DNA from: JAWKUK01 sp964402175 | Lineage (GTDB): Bacteria; Planctomycetota; UBA1135; GCA-002686595 | Direction of reading: 5' to 3' | DNA: 64,000 bases | NCBI GenBank assembly: GCA_964402175.1 | Contig: CAYOBN010000015.1 | Location: 1 to 64,000, forward strand | Shown: positions 32,798 through 40,509 of the stretch, in pieces | Layout of the letters: each line of letters starts with the position of its first letter | How positions within the stretch are numbered: position 1 is the stretch's first letter | Program-made: the position numbers and the translations under genes | The notes under the pieces: model-generated | What the model saw: only the letters and a program-made list of their open reading frames with translations | The model's database searches: none | What the model was told of the DNA's origin: nothing

Positions 32798-33703
32798 TCA
32801 GGCGCGGCGGAAACGCACGACGAGGTTCAGATGGTCGCTGGGAAAGCGCCGCTCCGGCAGCCGCTGGGGACCGAGCTCTGCGTGGGCCGGGGCATCGAGC
32901 AGCGCCACTGGCGCCAGCTCCGCGCTGTGGAACACGTAGTCGATGACCTTGCGTGTCTCGTGCTCGCGGATCTTCCACGTGGTCCACGCCTGCGGCAGCG
33001 AGTGATGTGTGCGGTACGCGCTCGCGAGACCCAGTGGGTGCGCGAGGAGCGTGCCCACCGCGGCGCTGTCGGGTGTGTCGTTGAAGTCGCCAGCGACGAT
33101 CAGCGGCTCTCCGGGGCGGCGGATCCGCGCGAGCGCCGCGCAGAGTTGCTGGGTCTGCGCTGTGCGCTCTGCCTCGAACCCGGATTTGGCCCGCAGGTGG
33201 GTCGTCGCCACGAGCAACGTGGAGCCGTCCGGTCGACGAAAGCGCTCGAAGAGCGCGACCTGCGTCGCGGGCTCACCGGTCAACTGCACGTACCGCAGCG
33301 CACCGTCCGTGGGCTCGTCTAGCTCGACCCTCTCGAGCGCGGTCGGCCGGTGGAAGAGCGCCACACCGTCCCGGCCTTCGGCCTTCGGCAACCACTTGCC
33401 GACGAAACCTATGCGACCGAGCTCGCGCGCGAGCTCGTCGAAGTGATCGACCTCCTGCAGGCACAAGAGGTCGGGCAGGCGCCCGAAGCCATGGGGGTCG
33501 GTGAGCTCGGCCAGGATCCGTGGTCCGCGGTGGGCCCAGTCCAGGTCCGCGGCGGGGACCAATGGGAAGGCGTCCGACAGCGCGTCCGCGAGCACGTTCC
33601 ACGTCAGCAGGATCAGGTCGCCGTCCACGGGCTCGGGCGCTGCGGGCTGCGCCGATGTTCCGGTGGTGTCGACGCAGAGGAGCGGGCGCGCGAAACGATG
33701 CAT
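32798..33703 (-). CDS. nocturnin/CCR4-like EEP-family phosphatase or nuclease
   Basis: This 301-residue protein has the exonuclease/endonuclease/phosphatase fold with all metal-site motifs: TWNVLADAL (Asn36), LCLQEVDHF (Glu84), THLRAKSG (His169), AGDFNDTP (Asp206, Asn208), IDYVF (Asp255) and PSDHL (Asp290, His291). Three segments closely match what I recall of human nocturnin: LCLQEVDH, TTWKIR with a following DY, and LGP-[NQ]-RLP followed by PSDHL. Nocturnin removes the 2'-phosphate of NADP(H); relatives are poly(A) deadenylases. No signal peptide is visible. The gene sits alone between two copies of a duplicated junction, consistent with acquisition by transfer. Activity is inferred. Confidence 0.75.
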   Translation of the reverse strand: MHRFARPLLCVDTTGTSAQPAAPEPVDGDLILLTWNVLADALSDAFPLVPAADLDWAHRGPRILAELTDPHGFGRLPDLLCLQEVDHFDELARELGRIGFVGKWLPKAEGRDGVALFHRPTALERVELDEPTDGALRYVQLTGEPATQVALFERFRRPDGSTLLVATTHLRAKSGFEAERTAQTQQLCAALARIRRPGEPLIVAGDFNDTPDSAAVGTLLAHPLGLASAYRTHHSLPQAWTTWKIREHETRKVIDYVFHSAELAPVALLDAPAHAELGPQRLPERRFPSDHLNLVVRFRRA

Positions 33704-34060
33704 GTCGGACGGTTGGTGTTGGACCGGGTGATCGCACGGGGCGGGAGCGGTTGCGCCTCCAACCCGAGCGGGCGAGACGTTGCAACCGAGGCGCGCCCCC
33801 CAATATACGGCAGACAGCGGCCGATTCGGGCGCTGTGGCGCGTTTTGGCTCGGGTCCAGTGTGTCGCGCCCATCGGGGTGACAATGAGCTCGACCACGGA
33901 AACGACGAGGCGCGACGCACCGGCGATCCGGCGCGGACACCGGAACCGTCGCCCGAACGGAGGGTCCAGGGCCATCGCGGCCACGCGCAGCAAGTGTTGC
34001 AGCACGGTGCCCTCGAGCCCTGTCACCTTCCACAGGGGAGCGAGGGCCAGTGTCGAATGC
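33704..34060. other. non-coding stretch upstream of nocturnin-like gene
   Basis: About 357 bp without a supported gene. It must hold the promoter of the minus-strand nocturnin-like gene, but no convincing -10/-35 pair or operator could be picked. Homology to copy A begins only at 34061. Confidence 0.45.
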
Positions 34061-34162
34061 GCTCGACGGAGTCGGATCCTCGGCCCTAGGGATGGCCGTC
34101 GCTGCGCTGCAACTCGCCGGGCTCCCGTCGCACGATCAGCGCCGCCATTTCCGGATTGGATG
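34061..34162 (+). pseudogene. remnant of the 3' end of the ABC permease
   Basis: In the permease frame this reads ALDGVGSSALGMAVAALQLA and then RRHFRIG, matching ELDGVGASVLGMVAAALFLA and RRHFLS of the intact permease. The stop codon position is GGA, and the sequence upstream of 34061 is unrelated. Only about 33 codons are left. Confidence 0.75.
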
Positions 34163-34380
34163 CGCTCTGCCGGCACCTGATTCGGTGCGGACGACACCGA
34201 GCAGGCGCGCACCGACGCCGCGGAGTCGCGCGATGGTGGTGCGCAGCCCGCCTTCGTCGTACTCCGTATCGTCGGCGTGCACGACGATCGCTCCGTCGAG
34301 CTGTCTGACTGCGACTTCGACCTCGACGGCGGCGGTCGGCGCTGGAAGGTCGTACACCACGAGATCGTGGTGCGCGGCGA
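34061..34380 (+). repeat. 320-bp duplicated junction, copy B
   Basis: This is the ungapped counterpart of 32076-32395. It contains the intact 3' end of the wzc-like gene (minus strand) and a decayed 3' end of the ABC permease (plus strand). Confidence 0.85.
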
Positions 34381-36937
34381 TGTCCTCTGCAAACCGCCGG
34401 AACGACGGGCTCTCGATCAAATCTGCCGGATCATCGAACGGACGTCCAGCGGGGAGGACCACCAGCCCTGGGACCTCGGTGGTGCGCACACACTGGCGCC
34501 AATGTTTGCGCCCGTCGAGCGCCTCGGCCAAACCCGGTGCTTCGTCCATCCCCAGCAGTGCACACAGCCTCGGCCGGCGGAGGTCGCCTTCGATCAGGCA
34601 GACACGCGCACCGGTCTGAGCCCGTGCGAGCGCAAGGCCGATGGCGAGCTCCGTCCCGCTGCCGCGGGCATCGCTCGGGAGGACTGCGACGGCGCGGGGA
34701 ACGCGCCCTGTCCCGTCCGCTGCGAGCAGGCGCCCGCGCAGACCGCGCAGCGCGTGGGCGGCGGCTCCGCCGGGCTCGTCCAGCAGGGCCATGTGGGCGC
34801 GCTGTCCGTCGTGACGCACGGCCGGATGAACGGACGCCGGGACACGCGCGAGTAGAGGGAGCTCGGTTTCGCGCGCGAGCTCCTCGTCGTCCACATCCCG
34901 GCCGCGTCGGCGACCAGCGAGGAGCTGCACCGCGGCTCCGACGCCAGCGCCGACCGCTCCGCCCACGATCCAGACGAAGCTCGTGATGGGCTTCGAGCGC
35001 TGTCGCGGGACCAGGGCCGCGTCGAGCACGCTGACCCCCGGGGTCACGCCCGCGGCCGCAACCTCGGCCCGTGAGACATCGCGCAACATCGCCGCCACAG
35101 CCGCCTGCAGTTGATCGCGTTCGAGCTGCGGGACGATCAACGCTTCTTCGGCCGTGCGTAGGGCGCGCTGACGCTCTCGGACCTCCTCGAGCTCGCGCTC
35201 GATCGCCTCGGATTCGTGCACGAACCCTGCGAGCCGCGCTGTCAGAGCCTCGTGCAGTTCCCTCAGGAGTTGCTCGATCGCGCTCTGAACGAGCTGCGAC
35301 TCCCGCAAGGGCTCCGCAGCGACGAGCTCTTCCCAACGCCGCGCATCCGCGCGTCTCTGTTCGAGGAGCGCGCTCTGCGCGGCGAGCTGAGTCCGCAGGC
35401 CCGCCTCGAGCCTACGGATTCGCGCCTCGAAGCGCGTACGCGCTGCTTGCAGTGGCTCGTAGCTGTCGGTGTAGTCGCGCTCCATCTGCTTGAGCTTCAA
35501 CCGATCTTGCTCGAGCTCTTGGGTCCAAGACTGCAGCGTCGCAGTCAATGCGATCCCACCCGTTGTCAAGTCGCCCCCAAGGAGCGCCAGCGCGTCGAGG
35601 TCACGCTCTTCGATCCGCTGCAGGACGAAACTGAGCTGGTTGAAGCGCTCGGACGTTGAATCCGCTTCAGCACGGTAACGGTCGGCCGTGACTCGGAGAG
35701 TGCGGCGGTACTCGCCTTGATCGGTGCGCTCCACCCGCAGGAGCTCACCTTCGTGGGCGCCGAGGTCGGCAAGGATGCGCTTGATGCTGGGGTCATCGAG
35801 GGCTGCAGCAGAGCGAGCGAGTCCGCTCTTTCGGCCCGCAGCGAGCTCGTCGAGCACTGCGCTGATCTGTGCGCGGCTGCGCTCCAACTCGGCGCGTTGC
35901 AGCGTCAGCGCGCTCGAGCGCGCGCTGAGCGCACGACGAGCCGTGTCCCGATCGACGAGCTCCGGCGTGGTGATAGTCAGGCTGCTGATCGCAGCCTCCC
36001 GTTCGGCGAGGGCAGTACGCTGCGCATCGAGCTCACGGCGCAGGTACGCGGCGGCGTCCAAGGCCCGCGTACGAGTGCGATCGACGTCGAGCCGTACGAG
36101 CCCATGCACCATGGCATTGGCGATCGCCGCAGCCCGTTGAGGGTCTTCGTCCGTGACGGTGACACCGAAGGTGCCTTGCTGGTGTTGGAGCGCGTCGACC
36201 CGCACACCCGCCATGACGCGGTCGATCACACGGTCGATGTCCAAAGCCTCGATACGCCAAGGCCGGGAGTCGAGAGCGCCGCGGACTGCGATGCGCAGCG
36301 TCACGCCAGCGTGCTCGATTCGTGCACCGAGGTCGGAGTGCAGCAGCAGCGGATCCACCGTGTGCAGCGTGGCGCTGGCTTCCGCGTCGGCCGCTGCGAC
36401 CGCGATCGTACTCGCATCGCGGAACCACACGCGGAGCGCTTGCGGCGCACCGGGGGCGCGCTGTTCGATCGCGGCGGCGACCTGCATGTAGGAGGCGCGT
36501 TTGTCCCTCGCGCCATGCAGGGCGGCGACCAATGGAGGCGCGGTCTCGTCGGTCACCCACGTCGTGAGGCCGAGCGGCGCAGCGGGGTCCCTAGGATCCG
36601 GGAACAGCGCGGCGTCGGTCGCCCGCGGCGCCGCGAAGCGCGCGATCAGCGCGCGCGAACGCAGATGGCTCTGCGCTTCGTCTGCAGTGGCGATCCCAGG
36701 CGGGATCCGCTGTTCCGCAAGCTGCGGGTTCTTCGTCGCGAAGTCCTCGACACGCACCTTGGCGCTCGTGCGATAGAGCGGCCGTGCCGCGAGCCCGTTC
36801 AGTGCGACCGCGGTCGCGACGAACAACGCGACCGACAGGCCTCGCACCGGACGGTGGCGCAGCCGCGCGACGAGCTTCGTCGCCGCGCGCCAGTCCTCGT
36901 GGACGGGCGCGCGCTGTTCACGCTCCAGGGTGGACAT
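34136..36937 (-). CDS. Wzc-like polysaccharide co-polymerase with degenerate kinase domain
   Basis: This 933-residue inner-membrane protein of exopolysaccharide assembly has TM1 near 34-52, a Wzz-type periplasmic region, long coiled coil (about 300-610), TM2 near 652-676 and a BY-kinase-like cytoplasmic domain (about 710-930). In that domain Walker A' (LIEGDLRRPRL) and Walker B (LVVYDLP) are recognisable. Walker A reads PSDARGSGTEL without the expected GKT/GKS lysine, and no C-terminal tyrosine cluster is present. It is therefore probably a chain-length/co-polymerase scaffold without kinase activity. It starts 2 nt after the Wza-like gene's stop. Confidence 0.8.
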   Translation of the reverse strand: MSTLEREQRAPVHEDWRAATKLVARLRHRPVRGLSVALFVATAVALNGLAARPLYRTSAKVRVEDFATKNPQLAEQRIPPGIATADEAQSHLRSRALIARFAAPRATDAALFPDPRDPAAPLGLTTWVTDETAPPLVAALHGARDKRASYMQVAAAIEQRAPGAPQALRVWFRDASTIAVAAADAEASATLHTVDPLLLHSDLGARIEHAGVTLRIAVRGALDSRPWRIEALDIDRVIDRVMAGVRVDALQHQQGTFGVTVTDEDPQRAAAIANAMVHGLVRLDVDRTRTRALDAAAYLRRELDAQRTALAEREAAISSLTITTPELVDRDTARRALSARSSALTLQRAELERSRAQISAVLDELAAGRKSGLARSAAALDDPSIKRILADLGAHEGELLRVERTDQGEYRRTLRVTADRYRAEADSTSERFNQLSFVLQRIEERDLDALALLGGDLTTGGIALTATLQSWTQELEQDRLKLKQMERDYTDSYEPLQAARTRFEARIRRLEAGLRTQLAAQSALLEQRRADARRWEELVAAEPLRESQLVQSAIEQLLRELHEALTARLAGFVHESEAIERELEEVRERQRALRTAEEALIVPQLERDQLQAAVAAMLRDVSRAEVAAAGVTPGVSVLDAALVPRQRSKPITSFVWIVGGAVGAGVGAAVQLLAGRRRGRDVDDEELARETELPLLARVPASVHPAVRHDGQRAHMALLDEPGGAAAHALRGLRGRLLAADGTGRVPRAVAVLPSDARGSGTELAIGLALARAQTGARVCLIEGDLRRPRLCALLGMDEAPGLAEALDGRKHWRQCVRTTEVPGLVVLPAGRPFDDPADLIESPSFRRFAEDIAAHHDLVVYDLPAPTAAVEVEVAVRQLDGAIVVHADDTEYDEGGLRTTIARLRGVGARLLGVVRTESGAGRAHPIRKWRR

Positions 36938-36939
36938 CG

Positions 36940-37635
36940 TCAGTCCGCGAGTGACAGCGGCCTTCCGCTGATGTAGAGCGCCGAAAGGCCCAACCCGCTC
37001 AAGATCGGCAGCAGGTCCTCTTGGAAGTCCTGTGTGCCTGTCCGCCGCACCAAGACGATGTCGCCGGACTCGATCGCGACGAGGCTGTTCACGTTCGGCG
37101 ATTCGCCGTCGAACTCGTGCACCTCGAGCCCGTCGGGCTGCGGACGCAGCAGGAAGCACCGTTTGCGATCGGCGCCTGGCAAGAACGCACCACCCTGGGC
37201 CAGCGCCTCCAGCGCGCTGACGTTGCCGACCAGAGGTTTCCTGCCTGGGGTGCGTACGTGTCCCGTGACGTGAAAGGCTCGGCTATGCCAGGCCTCCACG
37301 GACAGAGACACGAGCGGTTCGCGCAGGAAGAGCGCGTACGACGCCTCCACCTCTGCATTCGCCGCTTCGACGTCGAGCCCTCCGAGCTCGACGCGACCGA
37401 CGAGCGGCAAGTGGAGAGCGCCGCGACCGTCGAGCGCGACGCCCTCCGGAGGAGTCGAGAGCTCGGGGTGGTTCACGACGACGACGCGGACCCGATCCTC
37501 CGGACCGAGGCACATAGGCCTCGGCCCGGAGTCGCGGGCGATGGTCGTCAGCGACGACGACGGGTCAGGGCGGGACGGGGTCCAGCACCCTGCGAGGAGG
37601 GCGAGGACCGCGACGGACGCGGTGGCGAGGCGCAT
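36940..37635 (-). CDS. Wza-like polysaccharide export lipoprotein
   Basis: This 231-residue lipoprotein has a signal peptide with lipobox LLAGC (Cys17). Residues about 38-120 form the polysaccharide export domain (LGPEDRVRVVVVNHPEL, GALHLPLVGRVEL, VEASYALFL), followed by one SLBB-like domain (FHVTGHVRTPG near 125). It is shorter than Wza, with one SLBB domain and no obvious C-terminal membrane-spanning helix, so it resembles the short export proteins of non-enteric systems. It is the first gene of a two-gene unit with the Wzc-like protein. Confidence 0.8.
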   Translation of the reverse strand: MRLATASVAVLALLAGCWTPSRPDPSSSLTTIARDSGPRPMCLGPEDRVRVVVVNHPELSTPPEGVALDGRGALHLPLVGRVELGGLDVEAANAEVEASYALFLREPLVSLSVEAWHSRAFHVTGHVRTPGRKPLVGNVSALEALAQGGAFLPGADRKRCFLLRPQPDGLEVHEFDGESPNVNSLVAIESGDIVLVRRTGTQDFQEDLLPILSGLGLSALYISGRPLSLAD

Positions 37636-37743
37636 GGGTGGGGGGGGCTGCGACCACCTCTCGGTCGCTGCTTAGGTGTCGGCGCCCCCGCCGATTCCCA
37701 GAGATGGGACTTCCCCGAGAGCGATCCTCGGGATTGCCCGCAA

Positions 37744-38463
37744 TCAGCCGCCGCTGCGTGCGACCAGCGCAGCGATCCGCGCTTGTTGACCGGCGAGGTC
37801 GGCCGTATGCGCGGGGTCGATCACCATGCCCTGGCGCAGCGCGTGCCCGAACGGCGTCTGATGCACCAGGATGCCCCCCAAGCCGATCGGCACACCGTCG
37901 GGCAGATGGAACAGCGCGCGCAACAGCTCATACCGCGCGAGCTCGTGCGCGAGCTCTGCGCTGAGGTCGAAGCTGAAGCCGATCTCCGACAGGTCGCAGA
38001 GGGGCGCGTGCCAGACGCGGCCTCCGGATTCGATCCGCGCAGGAGCGGTCGTGGCAGCGAGCCGCACTCGGCGACGCCGGCGGCGATTGAAGCGTTCCCA
38101 CATCCGCGGCGTGAGCTGCGCGTAGAAGCGCTCGCGCTCGACAAAACGGACACCGAGCTCGAGGCTGTCGCCATCACCGTCCCCGCGGGACTGGTTGCCC
38201 ACCTGCGCCAGTGTGATGAGCGGTCGCTCGACACCGAGCACACGGAAGCGCACCTCCAAGAGGGTGCCTAGGGGAAAACGGACGTCGCCCACCGCGCGCA
38301 GGGCGAGGCGCGCCCCATTTGCGCTCGTGTTCACGACACGTGTCTCGTAGGACTGCCCCGGCCCGACGATCAGCTCAGCCGTGAGGTCGCCGCCCGGCAC
38401 ACGCTCCTCGCGGCGCCGGTCGTGAGGGTGCGGTTCGTACGGACGAGCGGGGCTCACGGCCAT
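37744..38463 (-). CDS. tandem PilZ domain protein of the exopolysaccharide locus
   Basis: This 239-residue protein has two PilZ domains. The first contains DRRREER and the motif NTSANG; the second contains RRRRRVR and DLSEIG. Both thus keep the residues that bind cyclic di-GMP. It is soluble with no enzyme domain. Position beside the export and polymerisation genes suggests post-translational control of polysaccharide output by c-di-GMP, as with Alg44-like systems. TACGGT lies 7 nt before its ATG. It is a second tandem-PilZ gene, distinct from that at 24927. Confidence 0.75.
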   Translation of the reverse strand: MAVSPARPYEPHPHDRRREERVPGGDLTAELIVGPGQSYETRVVNTSANGARLALRAVGDVRFPLGTLLEVRFRVLGVERPLITLAQVGNQSRGDGDGDSLELGVRFVERERFYAQLTPRMWERFNRRRRRRVRLAATTAPARIESGGRVWHAPLCDLSEIGFSFDLSAELAHELARYELLRALFHLPDGVPIGLGGILVHQTPFGHALRQGMVIDPAHTADLAGQQARIAALVARSGG

Positions 38464-38470
38464 CCCCCGC

Positions 38471-38476
38471 ACCGTA
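38471..38476 (-). promoter_or_regulatory. -10-like TACGGT, possible leaderless promoter
   Basis: On the minus strand TACGGT is followed by 7 nt and the ATG at 38463. No Shine-Dalgarno sequence is present. Confidence 0.4.
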
Positions 38477-38573
38477 CCCGAGCGCTCCCCCCTACGGGAA
38501 GTCCTAGGGCGAAGTCCTCGAGGTCCACCCAAGATTCGGAGTGTCGGTTTCCGATGGGACGGGCACCCCCCCG

Positions 38574-39749
38574 ATGCAGCCCGCTGCCCCCCCGCACGCT
38601 GGCTCGCGTGAATTCGAGCTCGCCCGGCCTCGCCTGGCGATCCTCGGCTCGCGCGGCCTTCCAGCCCGCTACGGCGGTTTCGAGACGTTTGTCGAGGAGC
38701 TCGCTCCACGGCTGGTCGAGCGCGGCATCGACGTCACGGTCTTCTGTGAGGACCGCAGCGGTCCGAAGCCGCTCGTCTACCGCGGCGTCGACTTGCGCTA
38801 CGTCCGTGCGTTCGCGCCGGGGCCCCTGCGAACGCTGCACTTCGACCTCGTCTGTTTGCAGCGTGCGGCGCGCGCCTTCGATGTCGTCTACCTCTTGGGG
38901 TATGGCGCTGCATGCGGCGCGAAGCTGGCCCAGCACGCGGGAGCGCGGCTCTGGATCAACCCCGGCGGCCTCGAATGGCGGCGCTCGAAATGGGGGCGTG
39001 AGGCGCGCTTCTGGTTGCGCTCGATGGAGGCGCTCGCGTGCCGCTTCGCCGATCGCATGATCTTCGACAATGCCGCCCTCGCCGAGGAGATCGTCGCACG
39101 TCACGGCGCGCGCTCCAAGGCGACGATCGCTTACGGCGCCGCGCCGTTGTTGCAGCCGCTCGATCCAGCGCCGATCCGCGCCTTCGGCGTAGGTCGAGGC
39201 GCATACGACCTGGTCGTCTGTCGCTTCGAGCCCGAGAACCACATGCTGGAGATCGTCCGGGCGCACGCCGTGGCAGCGCCCGACGTGCCGCTCGTGGTCG
39301 TCTCCAATGTCGATCTGGACACGGACTACGTGAGGGCCGTACGTGCCGCCGCAGGAGCTGAGGCGCGCTTCGTCGGTACCGTGTACGACGCGGCGGTGCT
39401 GCAGCCGCTGCGTCAGAACGCGCGGCTCCATATCCACGGTCACAGCGTCGGCGGCACCAATCCGTCGCTGCTCGAAGCGATGGGAGCTGGCAGCTATGTG
39501 CTCGCCGCGGACAATCCCTTCAACCGCGAGGTCCTGGGCGCCAACGGCGCATACTGGGCTGACGAGCGCGAGCTCGCAGAGCGCCTCCGCACTACGGCTG
39601 CGATGGGGGCTCCGCAACGGCGCTCTCAGGGTAGAGCCAACCTGGAGCGTGTTCGGCGCGTGTACTGCTGGGAGCGCATCGCAGACCAGTACACGGAGCT
39701 CATCCACCTCGAAACACGCGGCGCGTCCGTCGCGCGGCGCGCGGCTTGA
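38574..39749 (+). CDS. DUF1972-type glycosyltransferase (GT4, rhamnosyltransferase-like)
   Basis: This 391-residue GT-B enzyme begins its first domain with LAILGSRGLPARYGGFETFV, the DUF1972 hallmark of WchF/CpsT-like beta-1,4-rhamnosyltransferases. The second domain has HIHGHSVGGTNPSLLEAMG near 297-315, with the Glu of the retaining GT4 E-x7-E region. It is cytoplasmic or peripheral. It stands divergent from the PilZ gene and convergent with the methyltransferase end of the operon; only 7 nt separate the stops. The ATG at 38574 is preferred to GTG 38541. Confidence 0.8.
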   Translation: MQPAAPPHAGSREFELARPRLAILGSRGLPARYGGFETFVEELAPRLVERGIDVTVFCEDRSGPKPLVYRGVDLRYVRAFAPGPLRTLHFDLVCLQRAARAFDVVYLLGYGAACGAKLAQHAGARLWINPGGLEWRRSKWGREARFWLRSMEALACRFADRMIFDNAALAEEIVARHGARSKATIAYGAAPLLQPLDPAPIRAFGVGRGAYDLVVCRFEPENHMLEIVRAHAVAAPDVPLVVVSNVDLDTDYVRAVRAAAGAEARFVGTVYDAAVLQPLRQNARLHIHGHSVGGTNPSLLEAMGAGSYVLAADNPFNREVLGANGAYWADERELAERLRTTAAMGAPQRRSQGRANLERVRRVYCWERIADQYTELIHLETRGASVARRAA

Positions 39750-39756
39750 CGGTCGA

Positions 39757-40509
39757 TCAAAGCTGCCAGAGGCTCGTCTGTGTGACGACGGCGCACATCG
39801 GGCCGTAACCCGAGTGAGTCCAACGCGGGCGATCCGCCATCAGCTCCGCAGCGGCCCAATTGTTGGGGTGGTCCGAGTTGTCGAGGCACAGCCAGCCGCC
39901 GCTCCGCACCTTCGCGCGCGCCAGCTCGACCGCATGGTAGCGCGACGTAAAAGCGTTCTTGCAGTCGATCAACGCCAGGTCGAACTCGGCCTCGCGCGCG
40001 TTCGCGATCCGCGCCAGCGCCTCCGAGCCATCTTCGCAGTGGAGCGCGAGCCTCGCACCGAACCCGCGCTGTTCGGCCTCCGCCCGCACCGACGAAGCCC
40101 AGGTCGGATCGTGCTCGATGGAGGTGACATGGGCGCCGCGCTGCAGCAGCCAGAGGGTCGAGTTGCCGCTGCCGAGCTCGAGCACACGTGTGCCGGGAGC
40201 GACGATCTGCGCGAGCTGCCGGATCGCGTCGTAGGTCAAGAAGGGCAGCGGCCGCGTCAGGAGCGGCTTACGGCGGACGGCCCAATAGGTCGCGAGGACA
40301 TGGGGTAGCCGCAGCACGCTGCGCCACGATGGCGGGCGCCCTTGCAGGTCGCGCAGCCGATTGTGGACGCGGATACGGTGCTCGCCGTCGCTGCTGGTCC
40401 ACGCCACGACGTAGCGCGCCGAGATCCGATCCAGGACCGGACGCTCGTAGAAGGTCCGGACGTCGTCCGCGCGCGGACTCTGACGGAGTTGTTGATCCAA
40501 GTCGCTCAT
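39757..40509 (-). CDS. class I SAM-dependent methyltransferase
   Basis: This 250-residue protein has motif I VLELGSGNST (109-118), the acidic ribose-binding IEHD (131-134), LIDC (180-183) and LDNSD (209-213), a conserved post-motif in sugar/aglycone methyltransferases. It is the last gene of the eight-gene polysaccharide operon, and its ATG overlaps the previous stop by 4 nt. It probably methylates a sugar residue of the polymer or its precursor. Confidence 0.75.
   Translation of the reverse strand: MSDLDQQLRQSPRADDVRTFYERPVLDRISARYVVAWTSSDGEHRIRVHNRLRDLQGRPPSWRSVLRLPHVLATYWAVRRKPLLTRPLPFLTYDAIRQLAQIVAPGTRVLELGSGNSTLWLLQRGAHVTSIEHDPTWASSVRAEAEQRGFGARLALHCEDGSEALARIANAREAEFDLALIDCKNAFTSRYHAVELARAKVRSGGWLCLDNSDHPNNWAAAELMADRPRWTHSGYGPMCAVVTQTSLWQL

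Noticed and set aside
32200..32946. Plus-strand 248-codon frame across the duplicated junction and gap
   Set aside because: The same region reads as a decayed Wzc end on the minus strand, and the plus-strand translation has no motif.
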